DNA of 64,000 nt from Ignatzschineria indica (GTDB lineage Bacteria > Pseudomonadota > Gammaproteobacteria > Cardiobacteriales > Wohlfahrtiimonadaceae): assembly GCF_003121925.1 (NCBI RefSeq), contig NZ_QEWR01000002.1, positions 124,001 through 188,000 on the forward strand, given 5' to 3'. Below the pieces are notes generated by a model that saw nothing but the letters and a program-made list of their open reading frames with translations, was not told the DNA's origin and did no database searches. This document shows positions 33,908 through 43,491 of the stretch, piece after piece. The position numbers and the translations under genes are program-made. Numbering within the stretch: position 1 is the stretch's first letter; every line of letters starts with the position of its first letter.

Positions 33908-35251
33908 ATGAGAGAAAGAAGTAAATTGCGGGCGTTAGAGCCAACACCAGTTTTAGGAGAGTTAGATCGACTCTGCGATATGGAAGAGGGGCGTCTTGCC
34001 GGCAAGATATTTTGGGATCAGGAGATCTATGAGCAGGAGCTTGAAAAGATTTTTGCTCGCTGCTGGCTCTTTGTGGCGCATGAGTCACAAATCCCTAATC
34101 CTGGCGATTATCTAACTACAACGATGGGCGAAGATGAAGTATTAGTTGTCCGTCAAAGAGATGGATCGATTAAGGCTTTCCTCAATGCTTGTCCTCACCG
34201 TGGTAATAAAGTCTGTTTTGCGGAAGCGGGTAATGCCCGAGGTTTTATCTGTAACTACCATGGTTGGTCTTTTGGTCCTGATGGCGCTTTAAGAGGTGTT
34301 CATGAATCAGATATCTATGAAGAGAGTGATTTTGATAAATCTCAACATGGCTTAAGAGAGGTCGCTCAGATCGATTCTTATAAAGGTCTGGTTTTTGCAA
34401 CTTTTGATCCAGACGCACCAACGCTACGAGAATATTTAGGTGAGATTACTTGGTATCTTGATTCACTTCTTGATAATGATGAAGGTGGAACTGAATTTGT
34501 AGGAGGATGTATCCGTTCTACGATTGAGTGTAACTGGAAACTTGCAGCAGAGAACTTTGTTGCTGATATTCTCCATGCAGGTTGGACACATGACTCGGCA
34601 GCAAGAGCGATGTTAGGAGGCCCTGTCGCTAAGGTAAGCGATTTCCCTGAGTCTTATCAAGTGAATTGGAACGGTCACGGTTATGAGTTTGCGCTCGACT
34701 TTGTTGGAAATGCTGCCGTTTTAGGTGAGAGAGCAATTAATAAATATCTCCATCTTCATCGTCCAGCTGCAGAGGAGCGTTTAGGGAAATTCCGTGCATC
34801 GATGATCGGCGCTGTCTCCTCTTCAACGATCTTTCCTAACTTCTCCTTCCTGCCTGGGCAAAATACAATTCGTGTTTGGCAGCCAAGAGGTCCTAATAAA
34901 ATCGATCTTTATACCTGGGTGATTGTTAATAAAAATGCACCTGAAGAGATTAAAGAGATGTGGCGAAAAGGCGCAATGATGACCTTCTCACCAACAGGTG
35001 TCTTTGAGATGGATGATGGTGAAAACTGGGAATATTGTACGAAGACAAGCCGTGGTGCTGTGACACGTTATCAAGATCTCTATATTGGTCTAGGGATGAA
35101 TACGAAAGTTGAAGATCCTGAAATTCCAGGAAATGTCTTTAAAGGGCAGATCAACGAAGCGAATGCGAGAGCATATTACCAACGTTGGAAAGATCTGTTA
35201 CAGGCAGAGAGTTGGGATGAAGTTCCTGATCGCAATGGCAAGATGAAGTAG
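33908..35251 (+). CDS. Aromatic ring-hydroxylating dioxygenase, large (alpha) subunit
   Basis: Catalytic subunit that adds O2 to an aromatic ring to give a cis-dihydrodiol. With the ATG at 33908, which has GGAGG eight bases upstream, it has 447 residues. The Rieske ligands are C95-H97 (CPHRGN) and C115-H118 (CNYHGW); the mononuclear iron site has the bridging Asp220 with His223 and His228 (ENFVADILHAGWTH) and a third ligand Asp at 369 or 370. Length and motifs fit the toluene/biphenyl and 3-phenylpropionate (HcaE, 453) group. The beta subunit follows after nine bases. The true substrate is unknown. Confidence 0.93.
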   Translation: MRERSKLRALEPTPVLGELDRLCDMEEGRLAGKIFWDQEIYEQELEKIFARCWLFVAHESQIPNPGDYLTTTMGEDEVLVVRQRDGSIKAFLNACPHRGNKVCFAEAGNARGFICNYHGWSFGPDGALRGVHESDIYEESDFDKSQHGLREVAQIDSYKGLVFATFDPDAPTLREYLGEITWYLDSLLDNDEGGTEFVGGCIRSTIECNWKLAAENFVADILHAGWTHDSAARAMLGGPVAKVSDFPESYQVNWNGHGYEFALDFVGNAAVLGERAINKYLHLHRPAAEERLGKFRASMIGAVSSSTIFPNFSFLPGQNTIRVWQPRGPNKIDLYTWVIVNKNAPEEIKEMWRKGAMMTFSPTGVFEMDDGENWEYCTKTSRGAVTRYQDLYIGLGMNTKVEDPEIPGNVFKGQINEANARAYYQRWKDLLQAESWDEVPDRNGKMK

Positions 35252-35260
35252 GAGGGTACG

Positions 35261-35788
35261 ATGAGTAGAGAAGAGAGACAATATGCAGATTTAGAGCAGA
35301 TTCGAGAAGTAGAGCGTTTCCTCTATAGAGAGGCGAGATTACTCGATTGGGAATGTTGGGATGATTGGCTCGCAACGCTTTCAGAAGAGATACACTACTG
35401 GATGCCGGGAATTGAAAATCGTCGACGTGAGGATAAGCTCGGTCAATATAGCATAGAACATATGGCCTATTTTGATGATGGATTGCGTGATCTTAATCGT
35501 CGAATTGAGCGTTTTAAGCAGCCTACGGCTTGGGCAGAAAATCCACGAACACGTAATGTTCATCTGATTACCAATATTGAAGTATTTCAGGGAGAGAATG
35601 AAGGAGAGTTTGAGGTTCATTCTTGCTTTACTAATGTTCGTAGTCGTGGGTTAGATGAAGAGTATACTCTTGCGGGAAGAAGAGAAGATATTCTCCGTTA
35701 TGAAGCAGGTGAGCTAAAGCTCTATCGCCGGAAGATTTTAATTCCAAATGCTTCATTACTCTTTAAGAACCTTAATACCTTCTTATAA
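35261..35788 (+). CDS. Aromatic ring-hydroxylating dioxygenase, small (beta) subunit
   Basis: The 175-residue structural subunit with a cystatin/NTF2-like fold forms the alpha3-beta3 oxygenase with its upstream neighbour. Typical segments are FLYREARLLDWECWDDWLATLSE (about 20-42), HYWMPG, FDDGLRDLNRRIERF and CFTNVRSRGLDEEYTLAGRREDILR. The length equals HcaF/BphA2-type subunits (about 172-190). GGAGGGTACG precedes the start. Confidence 0.92.
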   Translation: MSREERQYADLEQIREVERFLYREARLLDWECWDDWLATLSEEIHYWMPGIENRRREDKLGQYSIEHMAYFDDGLRDLNRRIERFKQPTAWAENPRTRNVHLITNIEVFQGENEGEFEVHSCFTNVRSRGLDEEYTLAGRREDILRYEAGELKLYRRKILIPNASLLFKNLNTFL

Positions 35789-36041
35789 AGATTATATGAG
35801 TTATATGAGTTGGTGAAAATTGGTTAAGAGTTAGTTAAAAACTTACTCTCGACTTATCACTAACTCATTAATAACTCATTAATAACTAATTAAAAATGAC
35901 TCAAATACTCGCTAGAGAGCTCTAAAGTGACTTTGATGCTCGATGTAACTTTGTTTGCTTATGACTCATGGATTTATAGATCATAAATAGGGTCTCTAGA
36001 GAGAAATATATTGAGAGGATCAGTGAGAAGAGGAGTCTATT
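35789..36041. other. Spacer with 11-bp tandem repeat
   Basis: TAACTCATTAA appears three times in a row at 35861-35893 (third unit with one change), after degenerate TATATGAGT units at 35796-35812. No gene is supported. Confidence 0.6.
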
Positions 36042-36848
36042 TTGGGCTGGTTAAAAGGATATAGTGCGCTTATCACCGGCGGAACGGGAGGGATTGGTAG
36101 TGCTGTTGTTCGTCGTTATGTTGCAGAAGGGGCGAATGTCACTGTGCTAGCGAACAATGAAGCGGAGCTACTCGAGCTTCAAAAAGAGCTTGGTGATCGA
36201 GTTGCGATTGTCTGTGGGGATGTTACCTCTTATGAGGATAATGCCCGTGCAGTGGCGCTAGCTTTAGAGACATTTGGGAAACTCGATGTCTTTGTTGCTA
36301 ATGCAGCACTTTTCGATTATTTCACTCGTTTAGAAAAAATTCCCCCAGAGGAGTTTGAACGCCATTTTCAAAAACTCTTTGCGGTGAATGTCCAAGGGTA
36401 TCTACTCGGTGCTCAAGCGGCTATTCCGGCGCTAAAAGAGAGCAGAGGGTCCATGATCTTCACTCTCTCTAATAGTGCATTTTATGCCGGTGGTGGCGGT
36501 ATCCTCTATGTAGCATCAAAGCATGCTGTTGTAGGGATCGTCCGGCAGCTAGCTTATGAACTTGCTCCCTATATTCGGGTCAATGGCGTTGCTCCTGGTG
36601 CGACAGATACTCCCATGGCGACATTAGCCGATCTGAATGAAAAGAGTGTTCCACTCAATCAACTTCCTAATTTCGCTGAGAATGCAGCCTCTTCCGTACC
36701 GCTTCAAAAGATTGCTGAACCAGACGCACATACAGGTCATTACGTTCTTTTAGCTTCGCGGGAGAACTCCGCACTAACGACAGCCACCATTATTCATAGT
36801 GATGGGGGTTGGGAGGTTAGAAAGCCGGGAATTCACAATCGCCGATAA
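36042..36848 (+). CDS. cis-Dihydrodiol dehydrogenase, short-chain dehydrogenase family
   Basis: The 268-residue enzyme (HcaB/BphB type, about 270) oxidises the cis-dihydrodiol to a catechol with NAD. The nucleotide motif TGGTGGIG is at 12-19, and the catalytic Ser (near 145), Tyr156 and Lys160 (YVASK) are present. The start is TTG, supported by AGGAG about eight bases upstream and by the family N-terminus (GWLKGYSALITGG). The neighbours, dioxygenase and ring-cleavage genes, make this role much more likely than a general SDR. Confidence 0.88.
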   Translation: MGWLKGYSALITGGTGGIGSAVVRRYVAEGANVTVLANNEAELLELQKELGDRVAIVCGDVTSYEDNARAVALALETFGKLDVFVANAALFDYFTRLEKIPPEEFERHFQKLFAVNVQGYLLGAQAAIPALKESRGSMIFTLSNSAFYAGGGGILYVASKHAVVGIVRQLAYELAPYIRVNGVAPGATDTPMATLADLNEKSVPLNQLPNFAENAASSVPLQKIAEPDAHTGHYVLLASRENSALTTATIIHSDGGWEVRKPGIHNRR

Positions 36849-36882
36849 CTTAATAGGCAATAGTTATCTTTGGGAGACCAAT

Positions 36883-37866
36883 ATGTCACAACAGATAGAA
36901 GAGAATTTTTTAGAATCATTGAGACACTTAAAAGTGCCGGTGATGGTTGCCCCCATGTTTTTAGTTTCAGGACCTGAGCTTCTACTTGCTACTTGTCGAG
37001 CGGGTGCTATTGGTAGTTTACCGCTGCCCAATGCGCGTAATATCACAATATTGGAGGGGTGGTTAGAGGAGATTAAGCTAGGAATTGATAGATTAGCGCA
37101 AGAACAAAAAAGGAGCATTCCTTGGTTGCTGAATATGATTGTCCACCGCACCTATGACCGTTTTGATGCAGAGTTAGAGTTAGTCTGTCAATACCAACCC
37201 CCACTGGTGACAACTGCACTTGGTTCACCTAAACGCGTTGTGAAAGAGGTACATCAATATGGTGGCGTTGTTTTTGCTGATGTCACTAATTTAACACTTG
37301 CAAAAAAAGCGGTAGATGCAGGTGTCGACGGGCTAATCTTAGTCTCACATGGTGCTGGTGGGCACACAGGCCATCATAATCCATTTGCATTTATAGCTGA
37401 GGTGAGAAAGTTTTGGTCAGGCCCTATTGCGCTTTCAGGGGCATTGATGAATGGGCGTGATATTTTGGCCGCGCAAGTCTTAGGTGCTGATCTCGCTGTT
37501 ATGGGAACTCGCTTTATTGGTGCGAATGAGAGTTTAGTGGCCAATCAATATCGGCAGATGCTCATAGATGCCAATTTAGATGACATTATATTAAGTGATC
37601 AAATTAGTGGGGTTCCGGCAAACTGGTTGAGAGAGTCTCTTGAAAAGAGCGGAATAATATTGCAAAGAGATCAGCCATCAAAGATCAACTTCTCTGGCAA
37701 TATCTCAGATGATAAACGTGCATGGCGCGATATCTGGTCTGCCGGCGAAGGGGTTGGTCAGATTGAGAAGTTAGAGAGTGTTGCCGATATTATTGCTGAT
37801 TTAAGTGTAGAGTATCAGCAAGCTAGAGGAGAGATTATCAACTCAAAGAATTATATAAAATTCTAA
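36883..37866 (+). CDS. Nitronate monooxygenase-like FMN protein (2-nitropropane dioxygenase family)
   Basis: A 327-residue TIM-barrel flavoprotein. VPVMVAPMFLVSGPELL near residue 18-34, the SHGAGGHTGHHNPFAF loop near 173-188 and ALSGALMNGRDILAAQVLGADLAVMGTRF in the phosphate-binding half are family landmarks. The family oxidises alkyl nitronates, but some members are enoyl reductases or have other roles in aromatic clusters. I took ATG 36883 (GGGAG upstream) over the frame that begins inside the previous gene. Its part in the ring-degradation pathway is not obvious. Confidence 0.82.
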   Translation: MSQQIEENFLESLRHLKVPVMVAPMFLVSGPELLLATCRAGAIGSLPLPNARNITILEGWLEEIKLGIDRLAQEQKRSIPWLLNMIVHRTYDRFDAELELVCQYQPPLVTTALGSPKRVVKEVHQYGGVVFADVTNLTLAKKAVDAGVDGLILVSHGAGGHTGHHNPFAFIAEVRKFWSGPIALSGALMNGRDILAAQVLGADLAVMGTRFIGANESLVANQYRQMLIDANLDDIILSDQISGVPANWLRESLEKSGIILQRDQPSKINFSGNISDDKRAWRDIWSAGEGVGQIEKLESVADIIADLSVEYQQARGEIINSKNYIKF

Positions 37867-38109
37867 GTTAATTCTTAGTTAGAGTGCGTTTGGGGCAAAG
37901 AGCGAAATGGCACAATAAGAATCAATCAAGATCAACAAGACCAACAAGATTAATAGAGAGATTCAGGATAAAAGATAGAGCGCGCAAAAGATCCCCAAAA
38001 GCGCAAGCAATCAGTTAAAGAATAGAACAATAAAGCAAGTCGTAGGTTTGTGCGATCACTTCATAAGATCCCGACTTACGAGATAACAGACAGGGAAGAG
38101 GATAAAGAG
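37867..38109. other. Spacer before the hydratase gene
   Basis: It has degenerate CAATCAAGATCAACAAGACCAACAAGATTAA repeats in pieces of about nine bases at 37922-37952. No gene is supported. Confidence 0.45.
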
Positions 38110-38892
38110 ATGATGCTAGATCATTATAAAAAGGCTGCTGCCGAGTTACTTAGGGCAAGAGAGGAGAGAAAAACTTGTGGTCGAATCTCCGAGGCATATG
38201 GCATTACCACGATGGAAGATGCCTATCGAGTCCAAGAGATCAATACAGAAATTGCCTTAAAAAATGGTCGTCGTATTGTTGGACGCAAGATTGGTTTAAC
38301 TTCAAAAGCAGTCCAGCAGCAATTGGGCGTCGATCAGCCCGATTTTGGGATGCTATTTGCTGATATGGAGATTGGTGATGGTGATTCAATCGATGCTTCG
38401 ACGTTAGTGCAACCCAAAGTTGAAGGAGAGATCGCTTTTGTCCTAAAGCGTGATCTGCCAACGGAAGATACCACATTAGCAGAGTTGATTAGCTCTATCG
38501 ATTATCTTCTACCGGCATTAGAGATTGTAGATACCGTTATTGAAAATTGGGATATTACACTTGCTGATACGATTGCTGATAATGCCTCCAGTGGTCTCTT
38601 TGTTCTAGGAAAGACGCCTATTTCGCTCGACCAACTCGATCTAGAACTAGAGGGGATGTTGCTTTATAAAAATGGAGAACTCGCTTCCACAGGAGTTGGT
38701 GCATCTTGCTTAGGAAATCCCCTTAATGCCTGTTTGTGGCTTGCTCGAACAATGTCGCAAAAAGGAAGACCACTTCTTTGTGGGGATATTCTCCTTTCAG
38801 GCGCTCTAGGGCCGATGGTCAATGTCGAAAAAGGTGACTCAATCTCTATGCATTTGACTCGTTTAGGCAGTGTTAAATGTGATTTTGTCTAG
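38110..38892 (+). CDS. 2-keto-4-pentenoate hydratase (MhpD-type)
   Basis: The enzyme adds water to 2-hydroxypenta-2,4-dienoate to give 4-hydroxy-2-oxovalerate. From ATG 38110 it has 260 residues (E. coli MhpD 269). Landmarks are GRKIGLTSKAVQQQLGVDQPDFGMLFADM (about 73-101), the metal-binding VEGEIAFVL segment near 124, and GASCLGNPLNACLWLA near 215-230. Oxalocrotonate decarboxylases belong to the same family, but the adjacent MhpE/MhpF genes fit the hydratase step. Confidence 0.88.
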   Translation: MMLDHYKKAAAELLRAREERKTCGRISEAYGITTMEDAYRVQEINTEIALKNGRRIVGRKIGLTSKAVQQQLGVDQPDFGMLFADMEIGDGDSIDASTLVQPKVEGEIAFVLKRDLPTEDTTLAELISSIDYLLPALEIVDTVIENWDITLADTIADNASSGLFVLGKTPISLDQLDLELEGMLLYKNGELASTGVGASCLGNPLNACLWLARTMSQKGRPLLCGDILLSGALGPMVNVEKGDSISMHLTRLGSVKCDFV

Positions 38893-39263
38893 TTTTATTG
38901 TTTGATATCGTTCTAGTTTAATTACGTTTTTACCGACTCAATTAAGATGATTGTAATTTTTCCAATGAAAGTCGTTGGAGAGTCGTTATTTACACCCTCA
39001 AAAGCTCAGAAGAGGGCTGTAGTAAAAAATAATAAAGAGCAATCTAAAACCAATAGTAATGATGAGAAGACGGTATTACCAATACCTAGCCGCTAATACT
39101 TATCGCTAATACTTATCGACATGAATAACTCGATAGTACAACGCGATATGACAATACGATTTGACAACGATGACGACATTATTGTTACGACAATATTGTT
39201 GTAGAGAGAGTCGTTATTGGGGCAATGCTTGGTAGACCGACAATCTAAAAACGGAGGAGTAGT
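38893..39263. other. 371-base spacer with 13-bp tandem repeat
   Basis: GCTAATACTTATC occurs twice exactly at 39092-39104 and 39105-39117. A GGTATT-ACC-AATACC palindrome lies at about 39072-39086. No gene is visible; a separate promoter for the following genes is possible. Confidence 0.5.
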
Positions 39264-41186
39264 ATGTGTAGGACTTTGGATCAAGAGCAGGGATTAGTAA
39301 AAGCAACCATTTTGAAATCTTTCTATGCTAAAGAGAAGCATAAAGAGGAGGCTGTAGGACGATTAGCAGTGGCTTCTACGCTCTGTGAATATCGGGAGGA
39401 TGGCAGCTTTATTATGAAATCTCCAGAGAAGCTGAAGCCATATGCAAGATGTGTTGGGGAATGGTTAGATTATTGGGCAGATAAAAAACCCAATCATCCA
39501 TTTCTCTCCGAAAGAGAGGGCGATGGTTGGAAGAGTCTTACCTACGCAGAAACACGTGATAAAGTGGGGCGAATCGCACAAGGTCTACTTAATTTAAAGA
39601 TGCCAACTTGCCATCCTATTGTCTTTCTATCAGGGAATGGATTGAGCCAAGCATTGGTTACTTTAGCGGCTTACCATGTGGGGATTCCTGTTGCGACAAT
39701 TTCAGCTGCTTATTCACTGCGTCCTACTGACTTTTCTCGCCTTAATTGGATTTTAAATACTTTAGAACCTTCTGCTGTTTTTGTCGATGATGGTGCCAAG
39801 TATGAGAAGGCACTGAGGGGCGTTGAGGTCGATAGCCGACTTATTATTGAGAAAAATGCGGAACTCTTTCCTCAAGCAGTTACTTTCGATTCGCTCTTAG
39901 AAGCGACGGAAACTGAGGAAGTGAACCATTATTTTGAACAGGTTGGCCCCAATACGGTTGCCCGTTATCTTATGACATCAGGATCAACGGCAGATCCTAA
40001 ATTTGTTGTTCATACGCAGCGTGTTCTCTGTTCTAATCAGCAAGCGATCTCTCAATGTTGGCGCTTTATTGAAGAGAGTGAGATTGTTGTAGTTGACTGG
40101 TTACCTTGGAGTCATGTTTTTGCCTCTAATCACAACTTTAATATTGTTTTGCGTAATGGCGGAAGTCTCTATATCGATGATGGTATGGCAACCGATCAGA
40201 AAATTGAGCGAACCGTTGAGAATATTAAGATGGTTAAGCCGACGCTCTATTTTAATGTCCCGAGAGGTTATGAACTCTTACTTCCCTATTTAGAAGAGGA
40301 CCAAGAGTTAGCAGAGGCGCTCTTTGGTCGATTAGAGCTGCTCTTTTATGCCGGAGCTGCATTGCCTAAAGTCGCCTGGAATCGATTAGAAAAGGTGGCA
40401 AGTAGCTGTCGTACAACACCACTTTTTATTGCAACAGAATGGGGAACAACAGAGACGGCACCTGTTATTACTAATGTTCATTACACCATTGATGGACCTG
40501 GAAATATTGGTCTACCTGTTCCCGGGGTTGAGGTAAAGTTTGTCCCGAATGAAGAGAAGTATGAGATGCGTGTTCGTGGGGAGTTTATCTTTACCCGTTA
40601 TCTCGGTGACCCCGCTATGACGGAGAATGCTTTTGATGAGGAAGGATTCTATTACACTGGAGATGCCGGCTATTTAGCAAATCCCCAACGTCCAGAGCAG
40701 GGGATTATCTTTGATGGACGTATTACGGAAGACTTTAAGCTTAATACCGGAACGTGGGTATCGGCAGGTGTTTTAAGACCGCTCTTAGTGGATGCGTTCT
40801 CTCCTTATGCCCTCGATTTTGTCATTACAGGGCATGACCAAAAATATGCAAGCGCCATGATGTTCCCGACAAAAGAGCTCTATCTATTAGCCGATGATCC
40901 GGAACAGAAACTCGATGTTACAGAGCTTTCAGAGCATCCGAAGGTTAGAAAAGAGCTATTAACACGTATGCATCAATTCTATAAAGAGAATAGTGGTTCA
41001 TCGCGCCATATTAAGCGTCTCATTATTCTTGACGCACTCCCCTGTTTAGAATCGGGAGAGACAACAGATAAAGCTTATATTAATCAACGAAAAACATTAG
41101 CAAGAAGACAAGATCAAGTGATGAAACTCTATGCTACTCATCCGGGTAGAGAGGTCATTAGACTCTCGGAACTTGAAGAACAATAG
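39264..41186 (+). CDS. AMP-dependent acyl-CoA ligase, feruloyl-CoA synthase-like
   Basis: A 640-residue adenylate-forming enzyme that would activate an aromatic or phenylpropenoic acid to its CoA thioester. The P-loop-like [12 protein letters not shown] motif (about 236-247), [11 protein letters not shown] (about 391-401), YYTGDAG and the feruloyl-CoA-synthase-type [17 protein letters not shown] segment (about 487-503) are visible. GGAGGAG precedes the ATG. Neither an enoyl-CoA hydratase/lyase nor a vanillin-type dehydrogenase lies next to it, so a complete ferulate route is not encoded here. Confidence 0.82.
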   Translation: MCRTLDQEQGLVKATILKSFYAKEKHKEEAVGRLAVASTLCEYREDGSFIMKSPEKLKPYARCVGEWLDYWADKKPNHPFLSEREGDGWKSLTYAETRDKVGRIAQGLLNLKMPTCHPIVFLSGNGLSQALVTLAAYHVGIPVATISAAYSLRPTDFSRLNWILNTLEPSAVFVDDGAKYEKALRGVEVDSRLIIEKNAELFPQAVTFDSLLEATETEEVNHYFEQVGPNTVARYLMTSGSTADPKFVVHTQRVLCSNQQAISQCWRFIEESEIVVVDWLPWSHVFASNHNFNIVLRNGGSLYIDDGMATDQKIERTVENIKMVKPTLYFNVPRGYELLLPYLEEDQELAEALFGRLELLFYAGAALPKVAWNRLEKVASSCRTTPLFIATEWGTTETAPVITNVHYTIDGPGNIGLPVPGVEVKFVPNEEKYEMRVRGEFIFTRYLGDPAMTENAFDEEGFYYTGDAGYLANPQRPEQGIIFDGRITEDFKLNTGTWVSAGVLRPLLVDAFSPYALDFVITGHDQKYASAMMFPTKELYLLADDPEQKLDVTELSEHPKVRKELLTRMHQFYKENSGSSRHIKRLIILDALPCLESGETTDKAYINQRKTLARRQDQVMKLYATHPGREVIRLSELEEQ

Positions 41187-41196
41187 AAGGATAGGA

Positions 41197-42147
41197 ATGA
41201 TGAAAGAGAAAGTACGTGCTGCAATTATCGGCTCAGGCAATATCGGCACCGATTTGATGATTAAGATGTTAGAAAATGGGGTCAATGTGGCGATCGATAC
41301 AGTTGTTGGTATCGATATTGCATCAGATGGATTGAAAAGGGCGAGAGATCGTGGAGTTAATACAACTCATGAAGGGGTAGAGGGATTGGTAAAATCCCCC
41401 AATTTTGAAGAGATTGAGATTGTATTTGATGCAACTTCAGCCAATGCTCATCTTCATAATGAGAAGGTTCTTCGAGCGCTAAAACCGGAAATTAAGATGA
41501 TCGATTTAACGCCAGCTGCGATCGGCCCCTACTGTGTACCTGTTGTAAATCTTGAAGAGCATCTTGCTGAGAATAATGTCAATATGGTCACTTGTGGTGG
41601 ACAGGCGACTATCCCCATTATTGCGGCAATCTCTTCTGTGGCAAAGGTCCATTATGCAGAGATTGTTGCCTCTATTAGTAGTCTTTCAGCCGGACCAGGA
41701 ACACGGGCAAATATCGATGAATTTACTGAAACCACATCTCGTGCAATTGAGGAGATTGGCCAGGCAACTAAAGGGAAAGCTATTATTGTTCTCAATCCTG
41801 CTGATCCGCCGATATTGATGCGAGATACCGTCTATTGCTTTACCGATAATGCAGATCAAGATCAGATCCGGGAAGCTGTTGAAAAGAGGGTTACTGAGGT
41901 CAATCAATATGTTAAAGGCTACCGTTTAAAGCAAGATGTACAATTTGAGGTGATTCCAGAAGATAAGCCACTCAATCTACCAGGAATCGGTTATCGATCC
42001 GGACTGAAAGTTGCTGTCTATCTTGAGGTAGAGGGCGCAGCACACTATCTTCCTGCTTATGCCGGAAATCTCGATATTATGACTTCAGCTGCTTTAGCGA
42101 CTGCAGAAAAGATTGCTCTCAATTTACTTGCTCAAAAGGAGGCATAA
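41197..42147 (+). CDS. mhpF: Acetaldehyde dehydrogenase (acylating)
   Basis: Converts acetaldehyde, NAD and CoA to acetyl-CoA at the end of meta-cleavage pathways, with channelling from the aldolase encoded next. The NAD motif GSGNIGTDL is at 12-20, and the catalytic Cys133 sits in [10 protein letters not shown]. The 316-residue length equals E. coli MhpF. The ATG at 41197 has AAGGA five bases upstream; ATG 41200 is possible. Only one base separates its stop from mhpE. Confidence 0.95.
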   Translation: MMKEKVRAAIIGSGNIGTDLMIKMLENGVNVAIDTVVGIDIASDGLKRARDRGVNTTHEGVEGLVKSPNFEEIEIVFDATSANAHLHNEKVLRALKPEIKMIDLTPAAIGPYCVPVVNLEEHLAENNVNMVTCGGQATIPIIAAISSVAKVHYAEIVASISSLSAGPGTRANIDEFTETTSRAIEEIGQATKGKAIIVLNPADPPILMRDTVYCFTDNADQDQIREAVEKRVTEVNQYVKGYRLKQDVQFEVIPEDKPLNLPGIGYRSGLKVAVYLEVEGAAHYLPAYAGNLDIMTSAALATAEKIALNLLAQKEA

Positions 42148-42148
42148 G

Positions 42149-43180
42149 ATGGGAATGCCAGAGAAACTCTATATTTCAGATGTAACCCTCCGTGATGGTA
42201 GCCACGCTATCATGCATCAATACTCTCTAGAAGATGTGAGATCTATTGCGAAAGCTCTAGATGATGCACATGTTGATAGTATTGAGATCGCTCATGGGGA
42301 TGGACTTCAAGGTTCAAGTTTTAACTACGGTTTTGGCGCTCATTCTGATCGAGAGTGGATTGAAGCGGCGGCTGATGTGGTTAAAAATGCAAAAATTGCC
42401 ACTCTCTTACTCCCCGGTATCGGTACCACTCGAGATCTCAAAGAGGCTTATGATGCCGGAGCAAGAGTCGTGCGTGTTGCAACTCATTGTACGGAAGCTG
42501 ATGTTTCCGCTCAACATATCGCCTACGCTCGTGAGTTAGGAATGGACACAGTGGGCTTTTTGATGATGAGCCATATGACGACGCCGGAAAATTTAGCACA
42601 GCAGGCTAAAAAGATGGAAAATTATGGGGCTACCTGTATCTATGTCGTTGATTCTGGTGGTGCTATGACAATGAATAATGTGCGTGACCGAGTTCGTGCT
42701 GTTCGAGATATCCTACTACCTGAAACTGAAATCGGTATTCACGCACACCATAATCTCTCTTTAGGCGTAGCAAATTCTGTTATTGCGGTAGAAGAGGGCG
42801 CTAATAGAATAGATGCGAGTTTAGCCGGTATGGGTGCTGGAGCAGGAAATGCGCCGTTAGAGGTTTTTATTGCTGTCGCTAATAAATTGGGATGGAAACA
42901 TAATGCTGACCTCTATCGTTTAATGGATGCAGCAGATGATATTGTTCGTCCTCTGCAAGATCGTCCTGTCCGTGTTGATCGGGAGACATTAGCATTAGGT
43001 TATGCTGGGGTCTATTCTAGCTTCCTTCGTCATGCTGAAGATGCTGCAAATCGCTTTGATCTTAAGACAGTCGATATTTTGGTTGAATTAGGTAAGCGTA
43101 AAATGGTGGGTGGGCAAGAAGATATGATTGTTGATGTTGCGCTAGACCTTCTTGAGAAAAGCCAATCCCTAAAGGGTTAA
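42149..43180 (+). CDS. mhpE: 4-Hydroxy-2-oxovalerate aldolase
   Basis: Splits 4-hydroxy-2-oxovalerate to pyruvate and acetaldehyde and forms a complex with MhpF. The 343-residue protein has the HMGL-like TLRDGSHA motif at 13-20 (Arg15, Asp16) and the metal-binding HAHHN at 198-202. The start at 42149 has AAGGAGG upstream. It is the last gene of the operon and is followed by a perfect terminator. Confidence 0.95.
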   Translation: MGMPEKLYISDVTLRDGSHAIMHQYSLEDVRSIAKALDDAHVDSIEIAHGDGLQGSSFNYGFGAHSDREWIEAAADVVKNAKIATLLLPGIGTTRDLKEAYDAGARVVRVATHCTEADVSAQHIAYARELGMDTVGFLMMSHMTTPENLAQQAKKMENYGATCIYVVDSGGAMTMNNVRDRVRAVRDILLPETEIGIHAHHNLSLGVANSVIAVEEGANRIDASLAGMGAGAGNAPLEVFIAVANKLGWKHNADLYRLMDAADDIVRPLQDRPVRVDRETLALGYAGVYSSFLRHAEDAANRFDLKTVDILVELGKRKMVGGQEDMIVDVALDLLEKSQSLKG

Positions 43181-43231
43181 TTAATAGAGTATAACTCCAT
43201 GACTTCATTACACTTTGACTAAAGTGCTTTC

Positions 43232-43268
43232 GCCTAAACAGGATCTCCTTTCTGTTTAGGCTTTTTTT
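43232..43268 (+). terminator. Rho-independent terminator of the aromatic operon
   Basis: GCCTAAACAG (43232-43241) and CTGTTTAGGC (43252-43261) form a perfect 10-bp stem, followed by seven T residues. Confidence 0.92.
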
Positions 43269-43331
43269 ATGTTTGATCGGTTATGACCCCTTTTTGATCA
43301 ACAAAATGACGCGTGAGGAATATCAATACCT

Positions 43332-43373
43332 TTTGAAGCGCAATCTTTGAAGCGCTATCTTTGACGAGTAATA
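43332..43373. repeat. 14-bp degenerate tandem repeat
   Basis: TTTGAAGCGCAATC, TTTGAAGCGCTATC and TTTGACGAGTAATA stand in a row in the spacer between the converging mhpE and reductase genes. Confidence 0.65.
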
Positions 43374-43391
43374 CTCTTTGGAGAGTAAGTT

Positions 43392-43427
43392 TTGAAGGGC
43401 AACTTCTTTACAAAAGTTGCCCTTCAA
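43392..43427 (-). terminator. Strong hairpin downstream of the ferredoxin reductase gene
   Basis: TTGAAGGGCAACTT (43392-43405) and AAGTTGCCCTTCAA (43414-43427) form a perfect 14-bp stem with an 8-base loop. The T-run on the minus strand is poor, so it is a terminator or an RNA end protector. Confidence 0.6.
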
Positions 43428-43458
43428 TGATTCTCTATTGTCTTAATAAATTAAGATT

Positions 43459-43482
43459 ATCAAGCCATCAAGCCATCAAGCC
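43459..43482. repeat. 8-bp tandem repeat, three exact units
   Basis: ATCAAGCC occurs three times back to back, then a partial ATCAG, just before the reductase stop codon. Confidence 0.8.
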
Positions 43483-43491
43483 ATCAGACTA

